Of a stretch of DNA of 64,000 nt, positions 12,106 to 24,168 are shown in pieces (the first letter of the stretch is position 1; every line of letters begins with the position of its first letter). Under the pieces are notes generated by a model. It saw only the letters and a program-made list of their open reading frames with translations. It was not told the origin of the DNA and did not search any database. A program made the translations under genes and the position numbers. This stretch comes from Cordylochernes scorpioides (Eukaryota > Arthropoda > Arachnida > Pseudoscorpiones > Chernetidae). The stretch spans positions 13,151,295 to 13,215,294 of the forward strand of contig CP092869.1 in NCBI GenBank assembly GCA_030710605.1, read 5' to 3'.

Positions 12106-12403
12106 GGGGCAGGGAAGTCACGTGCTGCGCCGGCAACCAATCGTCGCGCGCCACCGTCGCCCGCCTGAGTGTTCTAGAGGGCGCTGCTCGTGAGCTAAGT
12201 TGAATAATTTGAATATATAGTTTTAATAAATGATTTATATATATTTTAAAATAGCCTATCGTCATCCTCGTTATTTTTTACCTATGTATGGAAATTTTGG
12301 TTTGGATTAGTGAACTACTGCGAATTTGTATAGGAGTCATACAGACAAACAAACCAACAAACAGACAAACAAACATACAAACATTCATTTTTATATATAT
12401 AGA
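11653..12403 (-). mobile_element. Helitron with internal nested terminus and GC-rich core
   Basis: On the minus strand it begins TCTATATATATAAAAATGAA (12403) and ends GCCCGGGTCATTCGGCTAG (11653). About 95 bp around GCGAATTTGTA is duplicated (11786-11880 and 12246-12335), with a second CCCGGGCAACGCCCGGG hairpin at 11881-11897. This looks like one Helitron end copied or inserted within another. The interior carries GC-rich tandem pieces (TTCTAGAGGGCGCTGCTCGT twice) and a G31 run. Confidence 0.85.
12072..12102 (+). repeat. 31-base G homopolymer
   Basis: Uninterrupted G run in otherwise AT-rich DNA, next to GC-rich repeats. It could form quadruplexes, and its length is likely imprecise in assembly. 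The Gly/Pro-rich frames across it are artefacts. Confidence 0.9.
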
Positions 12404-12757
12404 TATCCAAGAGATTTAAATCAATTGCTATGAAAATTTTCAGATTGAATATAAACTGATCTTTGTTTTTTTTTTTAAATCCAGAATGGAATATTTTTTA
12501 AAAGAAAATTCCAGGAATTTTTATGTTTTATGTAGATATTCGTTTTGCTTTGTTTACTTCTCTAAATACCCAGATTCCACCCCAATAGACATAACAACTT
12601 TGGAAGAAATATGTAGCAGGGCAACAACTTCTACAGTACTTCTCTGAGATTTTAATGTAAAAAGTCCAACATGGGGATCTGACGCTCTAGACTTTTAATT
12701 GGACCTGACACCACCGCTACTTCTCGGAATAAAGTATAATTGCTATTTTCTGTTAAT

Positions 12758-13436
12758 AACTACATAACCTTGACGTATGCATGAAGGAACGTGTGGCCAT
12801 TGGACATGTGTCGGGCCTGTAGGCTGTTGTTGGGTTCTGTGCTGACTGGAGTATAGGAGTTTAATCTATGATTTCTACTGTGGTGAATCTGTATAAGACC
12901 GGTGGTCTTAATAAAGCTGTGTGTGTTAATAACAACATAACCTTGACGTATGCACGGGGTGGCCACTGGACATACGTCGGGCCTGTAGGCTGTTGTTGGG
13001 TTCTGTGCTGTCTGGAGTACAAGAGCTCCATCTATGCTTCCTTTCTTCCTCTGGTGAATATGTATAAGACCGGTGGTCTTAATAAAGCTATGTGTGTTAA
13101 TAACAACATAACCTTGACGTATGCACGGGGTGGCCACTGGACATACGTCGGGCCTGGAGGCTGTTGTTGGGTTCTGTGCTGCCTGGAGTACAAGAGCTCC
13201 ATCTATGCTTCCTTTCTTCCTCTGGTGAATATGTATAAGACCGTTGGTCATAATAAAGCTATGTGTGTTAATAACAGCATAACCTTGACGTATGCACGGT
13301 GTGGCCACTGGACATACGTCGGGCCTGGAGGCTGTTGTTGGGTTCTGTGCTACCTGGAATATAGGAGCTCCATCTATTATTTCTTCCTATGGTGAATCTA
13401 TATAAGACCGACGGTCTCTTAATAAAGCTGTCTGTT
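12758..13436 (+). repeat. 171-bp tandem array (four units)
   Basis: CATAACCTTGACGTATGCAC recurs at a period of about 171 bp (near 12766, 12938, 13109, 13280). Each unit ends with the hairpin AAGACCGGTGGTCTT directly followed by AATAAA. Since 171 is divisible by three, frames on both strands stay open; these are not genes. Single units are scattered: 18635-18790 (-), 25395-25575 (+), 25735-25905 (+), 36385-36540 (-), 56330-56490 (-), 60310-60495 (+), 60655-60965 (+). Confidence 0.9.
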
Positions 13437-14031
13437 TTAATAACAAAACCCTCTTCAACGAAAAATATTAAATTCTGAAAATATAATCATTGAAAAGTTG
13501 TAAGATCAGGGTCAAAATGCTTGCAAATAGGTTATACAAATTGGTTCCTTTTTTTCCTTCTCTCTAATTGCTTGAAAGATTCTAAACTTTATTAAAAGGC
13601 GTTTAAAAGGGAATTGAACAAAAAAGAATAAATTTTAATTAGATTGTCGGTCCAATAATGGAATAATTTAACCACTGCATGAAATATTCAGTGAGTTTAA
13701 CATTCTCTGTGATTTTTTTTGTCTAAAATTCCTGTCAATTACTTTTCCCCTCTTGGTGGTATAATCGACAAAGATAGGGGAATGAATGAACCAGGATTCA
13801 AATTCTTTTATAGCTAGATTTTATTTTATTTCAATTTATAGCGCTTATGTCCCTCTAGGGACACTTGCGCTGTCATACATGTATTCCTTTACATTTGTCT
13901 ATACATATATATGTTATATAAAAATATTATTTTATTTAAAATTATATATTATAGATTCAAATGTTCTGTTAAATCGACCACCAGAGGTTACGCTTTGCAT
14001 TAATTAACTAATTGAATTAACATAATTAACT

Positions 14032-14345
14032 AATTGAAGATGAAAAAGAGTTAAGAAAGAGCTTGGCTCACCGATGAGAAGTCTTTTCCAAGAGAATTCA
14101 CCAATTAAATCTACCAGATATTTTCAGCTTACTATCAGAAATGTATACTTTGGGATTAAAACAAACAGCTACGAATAATATTGGTTGAATATATGCATAA
14201 ACAACGATTTGAAGATGAAAAAGAGCTAAGAATGAGCTTGATTCATCGGTAAAGAGCCTTTTCCAAGAGAATTCACCAATTAAATCTACCAGATATTTTC
14301 AGCTTAATATCAGAAATGTTTACTATGGAATTAAAACAAACAGTA
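14032..14345 (+). repeat. Tandem duplication of about 175 bp
   Basis: GAAGATGAAAAAGAG through TTAAATCTACCAGATATTTTC to AAAACAAACAG occurs twice (14035 and 14209). Confidence 0.8.
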
Positions 14346-14725
14346 CGAATAATTTACCATCCAACACTTGTATACTGAAGTGTAAGCATGTTTACCACAA
14401 ATCGCTCCAGGCTGGTCGAAGCTCCATTGATTAGGAGAAGAAAGGCTTACAACCGGAAAATAATTAACTTAGAAAGACATTAGGATTTGATTGCCTTTGC
14501 AATTAAAGGACTCTTTCCATATTAGGTTAGCAAAGAGACTCTTGTGTTTGCCTTGGAAAAATCCTCTTTCACTTTTGTTGTTTCATCTAACACTTTCAAC
14601 TTGCCATTAGAAACAAACCATTCTCTTTCCAATCAAACGAGAAGATTGAAGGTTCAGTGGTTTCTTCCAGTATAAATTATCACAATACTTTTAAAACATG
14701 GACTAAATTAAACTCTTCGAATTAA

Positions 14726-14915
14726 AAATAGCAAAATAAAACGCCGATTGAAAAGAAATATCTCATACGAACTTTATTAGCAAGCTTTCGGACGCATGTG
14801 TTCTTCTACAGGCATCCTTCGTAAAGCCTATAGAAGGAAGCATGCGTCCGAAAGCTTGCTAATAAAGTTCGCATAAGATATTCCTTTCCAATCGGCGTTT
14901 TATTTTGTTATTTTT
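14726..14915. mobile_element. Foldback with CGAAAGCTTGC core
   Basis: Both arms read CCTRTAGAAG, a short stem, then CGAAAGCTTGCTAATAAAG. Outer arms AACAAAATAAAACGCCGATT are inverted. Confidence 0.75.
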
Positions 14916-16157
14916 AAAACATCTTAATGATTAGGACCATCGTAGCAGCCAAGATTTACCAAGAGTCTTGAGAATCAAATTAAGTTGTATACTTTTTTCT
15001 GAGTTGTTGAAAAATTGAGGTTTATCAAAGATGACTAAATAGGGTCGGTAAATGTATTTTTCATGTTAGAGAGTAAATGCATTTATTCATGGGTGAATGT
15101 GTTTGTGTAAACCTTGATGGGACAAACGGCGTTCACGCGGTGTAAAGGAATCAAAAATAAAAAATATATATGTTATATTGAAATATTATTTTATTTAAAA
15201 AATTATATTTCATAGATACAAATACTCTGCTAAATCGACCGCCAGAGGTCATGCTTCCCCTATAAAAACTCATTGTTGTTGTTTCCCGATGGCCGGCTCA
15301 AATCTTTTGTACATTATGTAAATAAGTTTTTCATTTTTTTTTTATTCTTACGCCTTAAGCCAGGCAGTACTTTTATCAACTTATGTTTTTTTCTATATTC
15401 CTTTAGCTCAATTAAAGCTATTTTTGATAACTGATTTTATTTAATTATTGCCACGACTGCAGTGTCACATGTTCATGAATTCCGGGATCAAGCAAATGAT
15501 CAATTAATCTATATAAAATCCTCTAAAATCACAAAATCTTTTTACAATATATTTATATATATTAGATGTTATTTAAAGTGTTAATATAAAACGAATCCTG
15601 CAATTCTGTCTGTATACTATTAAAATGAATGTAATACATTATAAACCAGATTTCAAATCACCGTTTCTTACATGTCCTTTAAGAATTCCAATCTCCACCC
15701 TTTCTACCTGGCAATGCTCCCAGAACCTTTATATCCTAATTATGGTATCAACGGTGAACTTCCATTGTTGGTAATATCAGTTGCCAACGTCATTTCAAAG
15801 TAAAATGATATATTGAACCACAATTACTGCCGAAGGTGGGTGGTCCGAAATCACCCCGTTATTACGTACATTACGCCTAATACGATCATGTAGTAGGTGT
15901 TAGGTGGGGTGTATTAGATTCGATTTAATACTAAGTTAACCGTTAGGTTGTAATTTTCTGAAGAGGGAACACGTTAAGAAATTTATTTTCTTTCAGAGGT
16001 ATTTATAAAAGTTATTTTTTAAGGGTTAACATACAAAGTGCAATTTACTGTGGCCTAAAGTAAGAGTAACTTACAAGAGAAGGAAGCCATCATTTCGAAG
16101 AAGGAATCTAAGTTTACGGCGACGAGATTCTTTATTATATAAAGATTTATCATATTT

Positions 16158-16306
16158 AAACGAAAAAACATGGTGAAGGAAGACGAGTATCTTTTATTAA
16201 TGCATAGGTGCAAGCTTTCGGGTAAAAACCCTTCAACAGGCGAGAAAGCTTGCACCTATGCATCAATAAAAGAAACTCGTCTTCCTTCACCATGTTTTTT
16301 CGTTTA
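16158..16306. mobile_element. Foldback with CGAAAGCTTGC core, absent from duplicate B
   Basis: Arms AAACGAAAAAACATGGTGAA inverted at 16306. The centre reads CCTGTTGAAGGGTTTTTACC then CGAAAGCTTGC on the minus strand. B lacks it (54265-54300), so it arrived after, or was lost since, the duplication. Confidence 0.75.
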
Positions 16307-16361
16307 ATTTCAAATCAGGAAGAATTCTTTATCTTTATTTATCATATTTATTATATAATCT

Positions 16362-16664
16362 AGCTCCGCCTTTGCCCGTTCCAAGCCCGGATGAAAAAGG
16401 AGGAGGGGGAGCAGTAACAAACTCACTAAAAAACCTGGGCTCAGCTGGCCCGGCTGATAGTACCATGTAAGGGCTCCTAATCCAGGGATACAGGATGAGT
16501 CTGTACTCCATGTTAGGAGTGGATGTACATGCCATCTTTTCCTCATGTCAGAGGCGGCCATTTATTTTGGAGCTAAGTCGGCCTGCCACTGAGTAGTGCT
16601 CACAGTCTTAATGACAAAGGCAGACACATTCTACTTCACCCAGTGTGGAGATAAGAAATAAGAA
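16362..16664 (+). mobile_element. Copy of the LINE-derived retroelement
   Basis: Same sequence as 39148-39523 in sense orientation, flanked by ATTATATAATCT and ATTATGTAATTT as an imperfect target duplication. The opposite-strand frames (LLLLPLLLF type) recur in all three copies because the copies are related, not because they are genes. Confidence 0.75.
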
Positions 16665-16713
16665 GATTATGTAATTTTCGGCTACATGAACTCAGTAGGT
16701 TTAATTTAAATAT

Positions 16714-16920
16714 ATACGAATAAAAGATTACATGAGGAGCTTCTTTTTCGATTTATTGCGAGCTTTCGAACCTTTCGGTTCTTCTACAGGCATGGGTAGC
16801 ATGAATATACTAACTCTAACACTAGTATATTATTGCTATCCATGCCTGTAGAAGAACCGAAAGGTTCGAAAGCTCGCAATAAATCGAAAAAGAAGCTCCT
16901 TATGTAATCTTTTATTCGTA
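16714..16920. mobile_element. Foldback with CGAAAGCTCGC core
   Basis: Arms ACGAATAAAAGATTACATGA inverted at 16920. Each arm reads CTGTAGAAGAACC, GGTTCGAAAGCTCGC, AATAAATCG. The B copy is 54657-54845, with a shortened right arm. Confidence 0.78.
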
Positions 16921-17266
16921 AAGATTATGTAATCTTTATGAAGAAACCCATCACAGTTAGATTTGATTCCTTCTTTGATAAGAGTAACTTAACACACACA
17001 CAAAACGCTTACACTCAGAAATACAACAAAATGAAATGGAAGGAGGTAAATAAAAACACTCGATTATTTTCAACAAACCAATACTTACTTAGGTTTTATT
17101 GCAGCGGTCATAAGGAACGGACCGGGTTTCAAAGGTATGCCAAAAGATTACCAGACCCGTATATAACACACAGAGAACACTTTAAGCGTCTCCACACAAT
17201 AATCTATCACACTGGCCTTTTCGCATTCCCTTAGTCCCCTTTTATATACAAACATGGCCCCATTGG

Positions 17267-17428
17267 TATGAAATAAAGTAAGTAGAGGAGCTTCTTTATA
17301 CACGTTTATTATCGCTAGCTTTCGAACCTACAAAAGCTATCCATGCCAGATGAAGAACCTTGTAGGTTCGAAAGCTAGCGAGAATAAACGTGTATAAAGA
17401 AGCTCCTCTACTTACTTTATTTCATACT
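17267..17428. mobile_element. Foldback with CGAAAGCTAGCG core, absent from duplicate B
   Basis: Arms TATGAAATAAAGTAAGTAGA inverted at 17428. The core reads AGATGAAGAACC, GGTTCGAAAGCTAGCG, AGAATAAACG. Confidence 0.75.
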
Positions 17429-17817
17429 AATTTGATCAAGATTAGAGTTCATCTATAAAAAAAATGGCCCCATTGGTCCAATAAGAAGGCGTGAGAGATC
17501 GGTTCACTTAACAAACGAAAACATTATTCTTCCTTGCTAAAAACTGAGATAAAACTGCTTATCAATATATTTTGATAGTATTTTCTTGAAAATATTCAGC
17601 ATTTATTTTAGATGAGTCAGTTCCAATTGGAGTGAATCCTTAACTAGACAAATGATCTGAAGTCTTGGATAGCTTTGGTCCATGTATTAATGATATTAAG
17701 ATAAAACAAATTAAATTTTCTCTATAAAGGCATTTTTTAGTTACATTATGATTATATATATTAAAAAACGAAAGAAAAAATAAAAGATAAAAAGATCAGG
17801 TGTTGAAATCAATATTA

Positions 17818-17955
17818 AAAAGGCATATCCTGACCAGGAGCACATGTGCTTTACAGAAGGCAGAGCGCCATCTGGTGGAACAGAAATCAACTAAACATTG
17901 ATTTAGCCTGTTCCCTGATATTTGCTCCTGGTCAGGATATACCATTTTTAATATA
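17818..17955. mobile_element. Short core-less member of the hammerhead foldback family, followed by an AT microsatellite
   Basis: Arms AGGCATATCCTGACCAGGAG and its complement surround GGCAGAGCGCCATCTGGTGG and a TTGATTTAGC stem. The hammerhead-bearing centre is absent. An (AT)n run follows at 17951-17972. The duplicate B copy is at 55535-55665. Confidence 0.75.
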
Positions 17956-18221
17956 TATATATATATATATATCTGTAATCAGGTATTTGATCTTGGTTAA
18001 TAGTGGTTCATGTGTATAACTGCTGACAAAGACGGTCAGGGCTCCTTTGTTCTTGGAGGAATATGAAACAAGCCCACATAACATCATCAATTATCACACT
18101 CTGGTAAGTTGGACATGTATTAATGATTTTCTAGATGAAAACAATCTATGTTTTTTTTCCCTTTGTCTTCCACGTTCATATACTTTGAAACTAGAAGTCG
18201 CTTTATCCATCCGCCTTTATA

Positions 18222-18297
18222 CAATGTTGTCCCAAAATTCGTGAACATATTATGATTTATATTTTGCAAGTGTTTACGAACTTTTAGGACAACCTTG
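18222..18297. mobile_element. 76-bp mariner-type MITE
   Basis: TA-flanked inverted ends CAATGTTGTCCCAAAATTCG and CGAACTTTTAGGACAACCTT. The B copy is 55925-56001, with better-preserved ends. A sibling lies at 18416-18497 (B: about 56120-56202) and one end at 48468-48514. Confidence 0.8.
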
Positions 18298-19681
18298 TAA
18301 TTCTGAAACTTGGCCAATCTACTGATTGGCCACCTTTGATATTGAAAAAACATCAGAGATTAAATCATTCTTCTATAAGAATTCTGTTATAATTTTAACA
18401 AGGTTACCAATATTACCAAGGTTGTCTTAAATTTCGTAAACACGTGTCAAATATAAATCTTAATCATAATATGTTTACCAACTTTTGGGACAACTTTATA
18501 AACCATTTCCAAAATACGAGACCTATCAAGGTAAATTCTTTTTGTTTAAATAACTTCACGTTGCTTATATTTCCTATATTTTTTGTAATTGTATATTCAC
18601 AGTAAAACACTCAACATATTGTAATAAGATTATGCATACTTTATTAAGACCACCGGTCTTATACAGATTCACCACAGGAAGGAAGAATAGATAGAGCTCC
18701 TATACTCCAGGCAGCACAGAACCCAACAACAGCCTCCTGGTCCGACACATGTCCAATGGCCACACCATGCATATGTCAAGGTTAGCGTATCACTGAAAAG
18801 ACGAGTGTGGAATCAGCCGCGTTCTAGTCTTCGCTTTCCTCATCCAAATAAACCATGCGAATTTCTTATATTCTAATAAGATTTCTGATGTGAAAATGTC
18901 TTACATATAGCTAATTTTGTTATTATAAAGAAAATAAAGTCTCCAGGGCTAAGTTTCTTGCTCAAATTTTTTATTCTCTAGCTTTCGGACCTGTCAGTCA
19001 TTCCACAGGAGTATCACGATAACAATTTGATGGTATATTAACTATTTTTATACAAAATAATTTTTTGCATATTTAATTTTATAAAGTTTTAATTTAACAA
19101 AGATAATAATAATAAATAGATATTTACATATTTGATTACATAATAGAATGTTTATATATTTAACTATATTTTTCATATTTTAAATCTAAGGGCTAGTATT
19201 TGTTAATTTTGTTATATCGAGTGGTCTCTTTGATATCTTCAGTCTATTCTCAATCTGAGAGAAAGACGAATGATGGAGAAAGCTTATGGCTGATCATCCA
19301 ATGTCGTCTTCTTCAAGAACATTCAGCATTATCTCAGCATGCAGGTGCTGTGAGAGTACCGAACAAAAGGAGAGTAGAAAGAACAATCAATCCACACGTA
19401 GTATCCGTGTTTCTGGAAAGAATCACACTAACGACCAAGCCCAACATCCCATCGGACGCTGTCTCATTGTTTGATTAACTTCTTCCTGTTGGATCGTTCG
19501 GGACCTTCCTTCTCTAAGGATCTTCTTCGGAATCTTTGACAACAACTTCTGTCAGATTGATAACCAGCTTTATTAACCCTAGCGGAGAATTCTTATTGAG
19601 CTAAAGTACCATTTTAGCAGTCTTTTGGTGACTCGTAGTAAAACGAAAGGCGTCCACAGAAAAATAAATGCGAAGTAATCC

Positions 19682-22600
19682 ATCATGGACAAAACTTAAA
19701 GAAGTTGTTCCTTTTATCATGTAAATCAGGATTCATATAATAACTCTGAAAGATATTACAATGATCTTTATTGAAGACACACGAGATAACCAAGGGTATA
19801 TACACTCATGGACAAAACTTAAGGAAGTTCTACCTTTTAACATGTATATCAGGATTCAGACAATAACTCTGTAAGATATTACAGTGATCTTTATTGAAGA
19901 CACACAAGATAACCAAGGGTATATACACTCATGGACAAAACTTAAGGAAGTTCTACCTTTTAACATGTATATCAGGATTCAGACAATAACTCTGTAAGAT
20001 ATTACAGTGATCTTTATTGAAGACACAAGAGATAATCAAGTGTATATACACTCATGGACAAAACTTAAGGAAGTTGTTCCTTTTATCATGTATATCAGGA
20101 TTCAGACAATAACTCTGAAAGATATTACAGTGATCTTTATTGAAGACACATGAGATAACCAAGTGTGTATACACTCATGGACAAAACTTAAAGAAGTTGT
20201 ACCTTTTAACATGTATATCAGGATTTAGACAATGACTCTGAAAGATATTACAGTAACCTTTATTGAAGACACAGGAGATAACCAAGTGTAATTACACTCA
20301 TGGACAAAACTTAAGGAAGTTGTACCTTTTAACATGTATATCAGGATTTAGACAATGACTCTGAAAGATATTACAGTAACCTTTATTGAAGACACAGGAG
20401 ATAACCAAGTGTAATTACACTCATGGACAAAACTTAAGGAAGTTGTACCTTTTAACATGTATATCAGGATTTAGACAATGACTCTGAAAGATATTACAGT
20501 AACCTTTATTGAAGACACAGGAGATAACCAAGTGTAATTACACTCATGGACAAAACTTAAGGAAGTTGTACCTTTTAACATGTATATCAGGATTTAGACA
20601 ATGACTCTGAAAGATATTACAGTAACCTTTATTGAAGACACAGGAGATAACCAAGTGTAATTACACTCATGGACAAAACTTAAGGAAGTTGTACCTTTTA
20701 ACATGTATATCAGGATTTAGACAATGACTCTGAAAGATATTACAGTAACCTTTATTGAAGACACAGGAGATAACCAAGTGTAATTACACTCATGGACAAA
20801 ACTTAAGGAAGTTGTACCTTTTAACATGTATATCAGGATTTAGACAATGACTCTGAAAGATATTACAGTAACCTTTATTGAAGACACAGGAGATAACCAA
20901 GTGTAATTACACTCATGGACAAAACTTAAGGAAGTTGTACCTTTTAACATGTATATCAGGATTTAGACAATGACTCTGAAAGATATTACAGTAACCTTTA
21001 TTGAAGACACAGGAGATAACCAAGTGTAATTACACTCATGGACAAAACTTAAGGAAGTTGTACCTTTTAACATGTATATCAGGATTTAGACAATGACTCT
21101 GAAAGATATTACAGTAACCTTTATTGAAGACACAGGAGATAACCAAGTGTAATTACACTCATGGACAAAACTTAAGGAAGTTGTACCTTTTAACATGTAT
21201 ATCAGGATTTAGACAATGACTCTGAAAGATATTACAGTAACCTTTATTGAAGACACAGGAGATAACCAAGTGTAATTACACTCATGGACAAAACTTAAGG
21301 AAGTTGTGCCTTTTAACATGTATATCAGGATTTAGACAATGACTCTGAAAGATATTACAGTAACCTTTATTGAAGACACAGGAGATAACCAAGTGTAATT
21401 ACACTCATGGACAAAACTTAAGGAAGTTGTACCTTTTAACATGTATATCAGGATTTAGACAATGACTCTGAAAGATATTACAGTAACCTTTATTGAAGAC
21501 ACAGGAGATAACCAAGTGTAATTACACTCATGGACAAAACTTAAGGAAGTTGTACCTTTTAACATGTATATCAGGATTTAGACAATGACTCTGAAAGATA
21601 TTACAGTAACCTTTATTGAAGACACAGGAGATAACCAAGTGTAATTACACTCATGGACAAAACTTAAGGAAGTTGTACCTTTTAACATGTATATCAGGAT
21701 TTAGACAATGACTCTGAAAGATATTACAGTAACCTTTATTGAAGACACAGGAGATAACCAAGTGTAATTACACTCATGGACAAAACTTAAGGAAGTTGTA
21801 CCTTTTAACATGTATATCAGGATTTAGACAATGACTCTGAAAGATATTACAGTAACCTTTATTGAAGACACAGGAGATAACCAAGTGTAATTACACTCAT
21901 GGACAAAACTTAAGGAAGTTGTACCTTTTAACATGTATATCAGGATTTAGACAATGACTCTGAAAGATATTACAGTAACCTTTATTGAAGACACAGGAGA
22001 TAACCAAGTGTAATTACACTCATGGACAAAACTTAAGGAAGTTGTACCTTTTAACATGTATATCAGGATTTAGACAATGACTCTGAAAGATATTACAGTA
22101 ACCTTTATTGAAGACACAGGAGATAACCAAGTGTAATTACACTCATGGACAAAACTTAAGGAAGTTGTACCTTTTAACATGTATATCAGGATTTAGACAA
22201 TGACTCTGAAAGATATTACAGTAACCTTTATTGAAGACACAGGAGATAACCAAGTGTAATTACACTCATGGACAAAACTTAAGGAAGTTGTACCTTTTAA
22301 CATGTATATCAGGATTTAGACAATGACTCTGAAAGATATTACAGTGACCTTTATTGAAGACACACGAGATAATCAAGTGTGTATACACTCATGGACAAAA
22401 CTTAAGGAAGTTGTACCTTTTAGTATGTATATAAGGATTCAGACAATAACTCTGAAAGATATTACAGTGATCTTTATTGAAGACACACGAGATAACCAAG
22501 GGTATATACACTCATGGACAAAACTTAAGGAAGTTGTACCTTTTATCATGTATATTAGGATTCAGACAATAACTCTGAAAGATATTACAGTGATCTTTAT

Positions 22601-22833
22601 TGAAGACACACGAGATAACCAAGGGTATATACACTCATGGACAAAACTTAAGGAAGTTGTACCTTTTAGTATGTATATAAGGATTCAGACAATAACTCTA
22701 AAAGATATTACAGTGATCTTTATTGAAGACACATGAGATAATCAAGTGTGAACAGAATTGCCTCTGTCTATTTAAATAAATGCGACCAGAACATAAAAGA
22801 CTTTCCACTTCCTTAATTTTTGTCCCTGAGTGT
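19682..22833 (+). repeat. 123-bp satellite array, about 25 units (duplicate A)
   Basis: Unit marked by ACTCATGGACAAAACTTAAG and CTTTATTGAAGACAC. The ATTTAGACAATGACTC mark recurs at exact 123-bp steps 17 times (20225 to 22316) with near-identical copies; edge units are more varied. Edge units form a 41-codon open frame (22323-22736), but homogenised units carry in-frame TAA and TAG. The array ends in a different segment and the inverted terminus CTTCCTTAATTTTTGTCCCT, so it sits inside an element with inverted ends. Confidence 0.95.
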
Positions 22834-23090
22834 ATTTGGTAATGTTAAAATTGTTGTGTTCTAACTCACATTAATGTTACGAAAAAGCATCTCCTGATTC
22901 TGAAACTTGTCGACTCTTCCGAAAGTTCAGATTGTTTTGTGTTCGTTTACAATAAAATAAATTACGCTCACGGAATTTTTATGCTTTTTATTATACTAAT
23001 AAGCGTCTTTTAAATGTCCTACAACTTTTACATATCTGTGAAAAAATAGTACAAATGTGATATTGTACTGGGATAAGGTGCATAAATTAA

Positions 23091-23356
23091 GAAAAAGGCA
23101 TCTCCTTATCGTGCAACTGAAAGTTGCTGATGGCTTGCCATACCATCTATCGGAATAAATATAAACTATTCTCGTTGATTTCTAATTATTACCGAATTGG
23201 CCAAATACCCGTTCTTGAATAATCAAGAAATCAGAATGGGTATTTGGACAATTCTGGAATAATTAGAAATCAACGAGAATAGTTTATATTTATTCCGATA
23301 GATGGCGCAAGCCATCAGCAACTTTCAGTTGCACGATAAGGAGATGCCTTTTTCTT
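23091..23356. mobile_element. Foldback element, TTATCGTGCAACTGAAAG arm type, no hammerhead
   Basis: Arms and GCGC/ATCTATCGGAATAAA boxes match 49551-49944, but the centre is only TTCTTGAATAATCAAGAAAT. The B copy lies at 58295-58560. A shorter sibling is at 23745-23938 (B: 58945-59145), and a nearly collapsed one at 8010-8088. Confidence 0.8.
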
Positions 23357-23411
23357 AATTTTACATTTCTGTTCTTAATTATTTTATATTCCCACACTTG
23401 TTTTAATATTT

Positions 23412-23636
23412 AGGTAATAAAAAGGTATATATTGGATTGAATCGAAAGATTTATTCGACAATATTTCGGTTGGATGAAAGCCAACCTTTGTCAAGACGTT
23501 ACATTTTGTATACACAAACTCAGCGCCGTTGTTTATACAAAATGTAATGTCTTTACAAAGGTTGGCGTTCAGCGAACCGAAATATTGGTAAATAAATCTT
23601 TTTATTCAATCCAATATATGCCTTTTTATTATCTAA
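23412..23636. mobile_element. Foldback with CCGAAATATTG core
   Basis: Arms AGGTAATAAAAAGGTATATA; each arm reads GACAAAGGTTGGC, GCCAACCGAAATATTG or a close variant, then AATAAATC. The B copy is 58616-58840; relatives at 48655-48875, 26290-26370 and 61320-61410. Confidence 0.78.
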
Positions 23637-24168
23637 AGATTAACACAATGTGTGAATATAAAATAATTAAAAGCAGATATGTAAAATGTGAAAAAATAGT
23701 ACAAATGTATATTGTACTGGGATAAGGTGCATAAATTATGAAAAAGGCATCTCCTTATCTAAGGCTATCTGGCTTGGACCAACACGTACGTTGTTAGCTT
23801 TTATTGATTAATCAAGAATAGGTATTTGACCAATTCTGGAATAATTAAAAATCAACGAGAATAGTTGATATTTATTCCATTAGATGGCGCAAGCCATCAG
23901 CAACTTTCATTTGCACGATAAAGAGATGCCTTTTTCATAAGATATGTAAAAGTTGCAGGAGACATTTAAAAGACGCTTATCAGTATAATAAAAAACATAT
24001 ACCACTTCCGTGAATGCCACTTCCTTTATTGTAAAAGAACACAAAACAATCTGAGTTTTCGGAAGAGTCGACAAGCTTCAGGATCAGGAGATGCTTTTTC
24101 GTAACTTGTGTAATATGGAATATTCTATCGTAAAGATAGAGGCTGCCTGGCCGGCATTCATATTTCTT

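Noticed and set aside
11877..12265. Gly-rich and Pro-rich frames
   Set aside because: They cross the G31 run and GC-rich repeats inside a Helitron; no coding evidence.
12760..13395. Long open frames on both strands with repeated peptides
   Set aside because: Product of a 171-bp tandem unit divisible by three. Both strands are open, and single units elsewhere are not open.
16310..16561. Frame with a hydrophobic LLLLPLLLF stretch, also at 39368 and 54226
   Set aside because: It lies antisense in a retroelement present three times; shared by descent of the repeat, with target duplications showing mobile origin.
22323..22736. 137-residue repetitive open frame
   Set aside because: It is the 123-bp satellite read in frame (41 codons per unit). 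The same frame has TAA and TAG in the homogenised units, and the similar frame at 57586-57981 is the B array.
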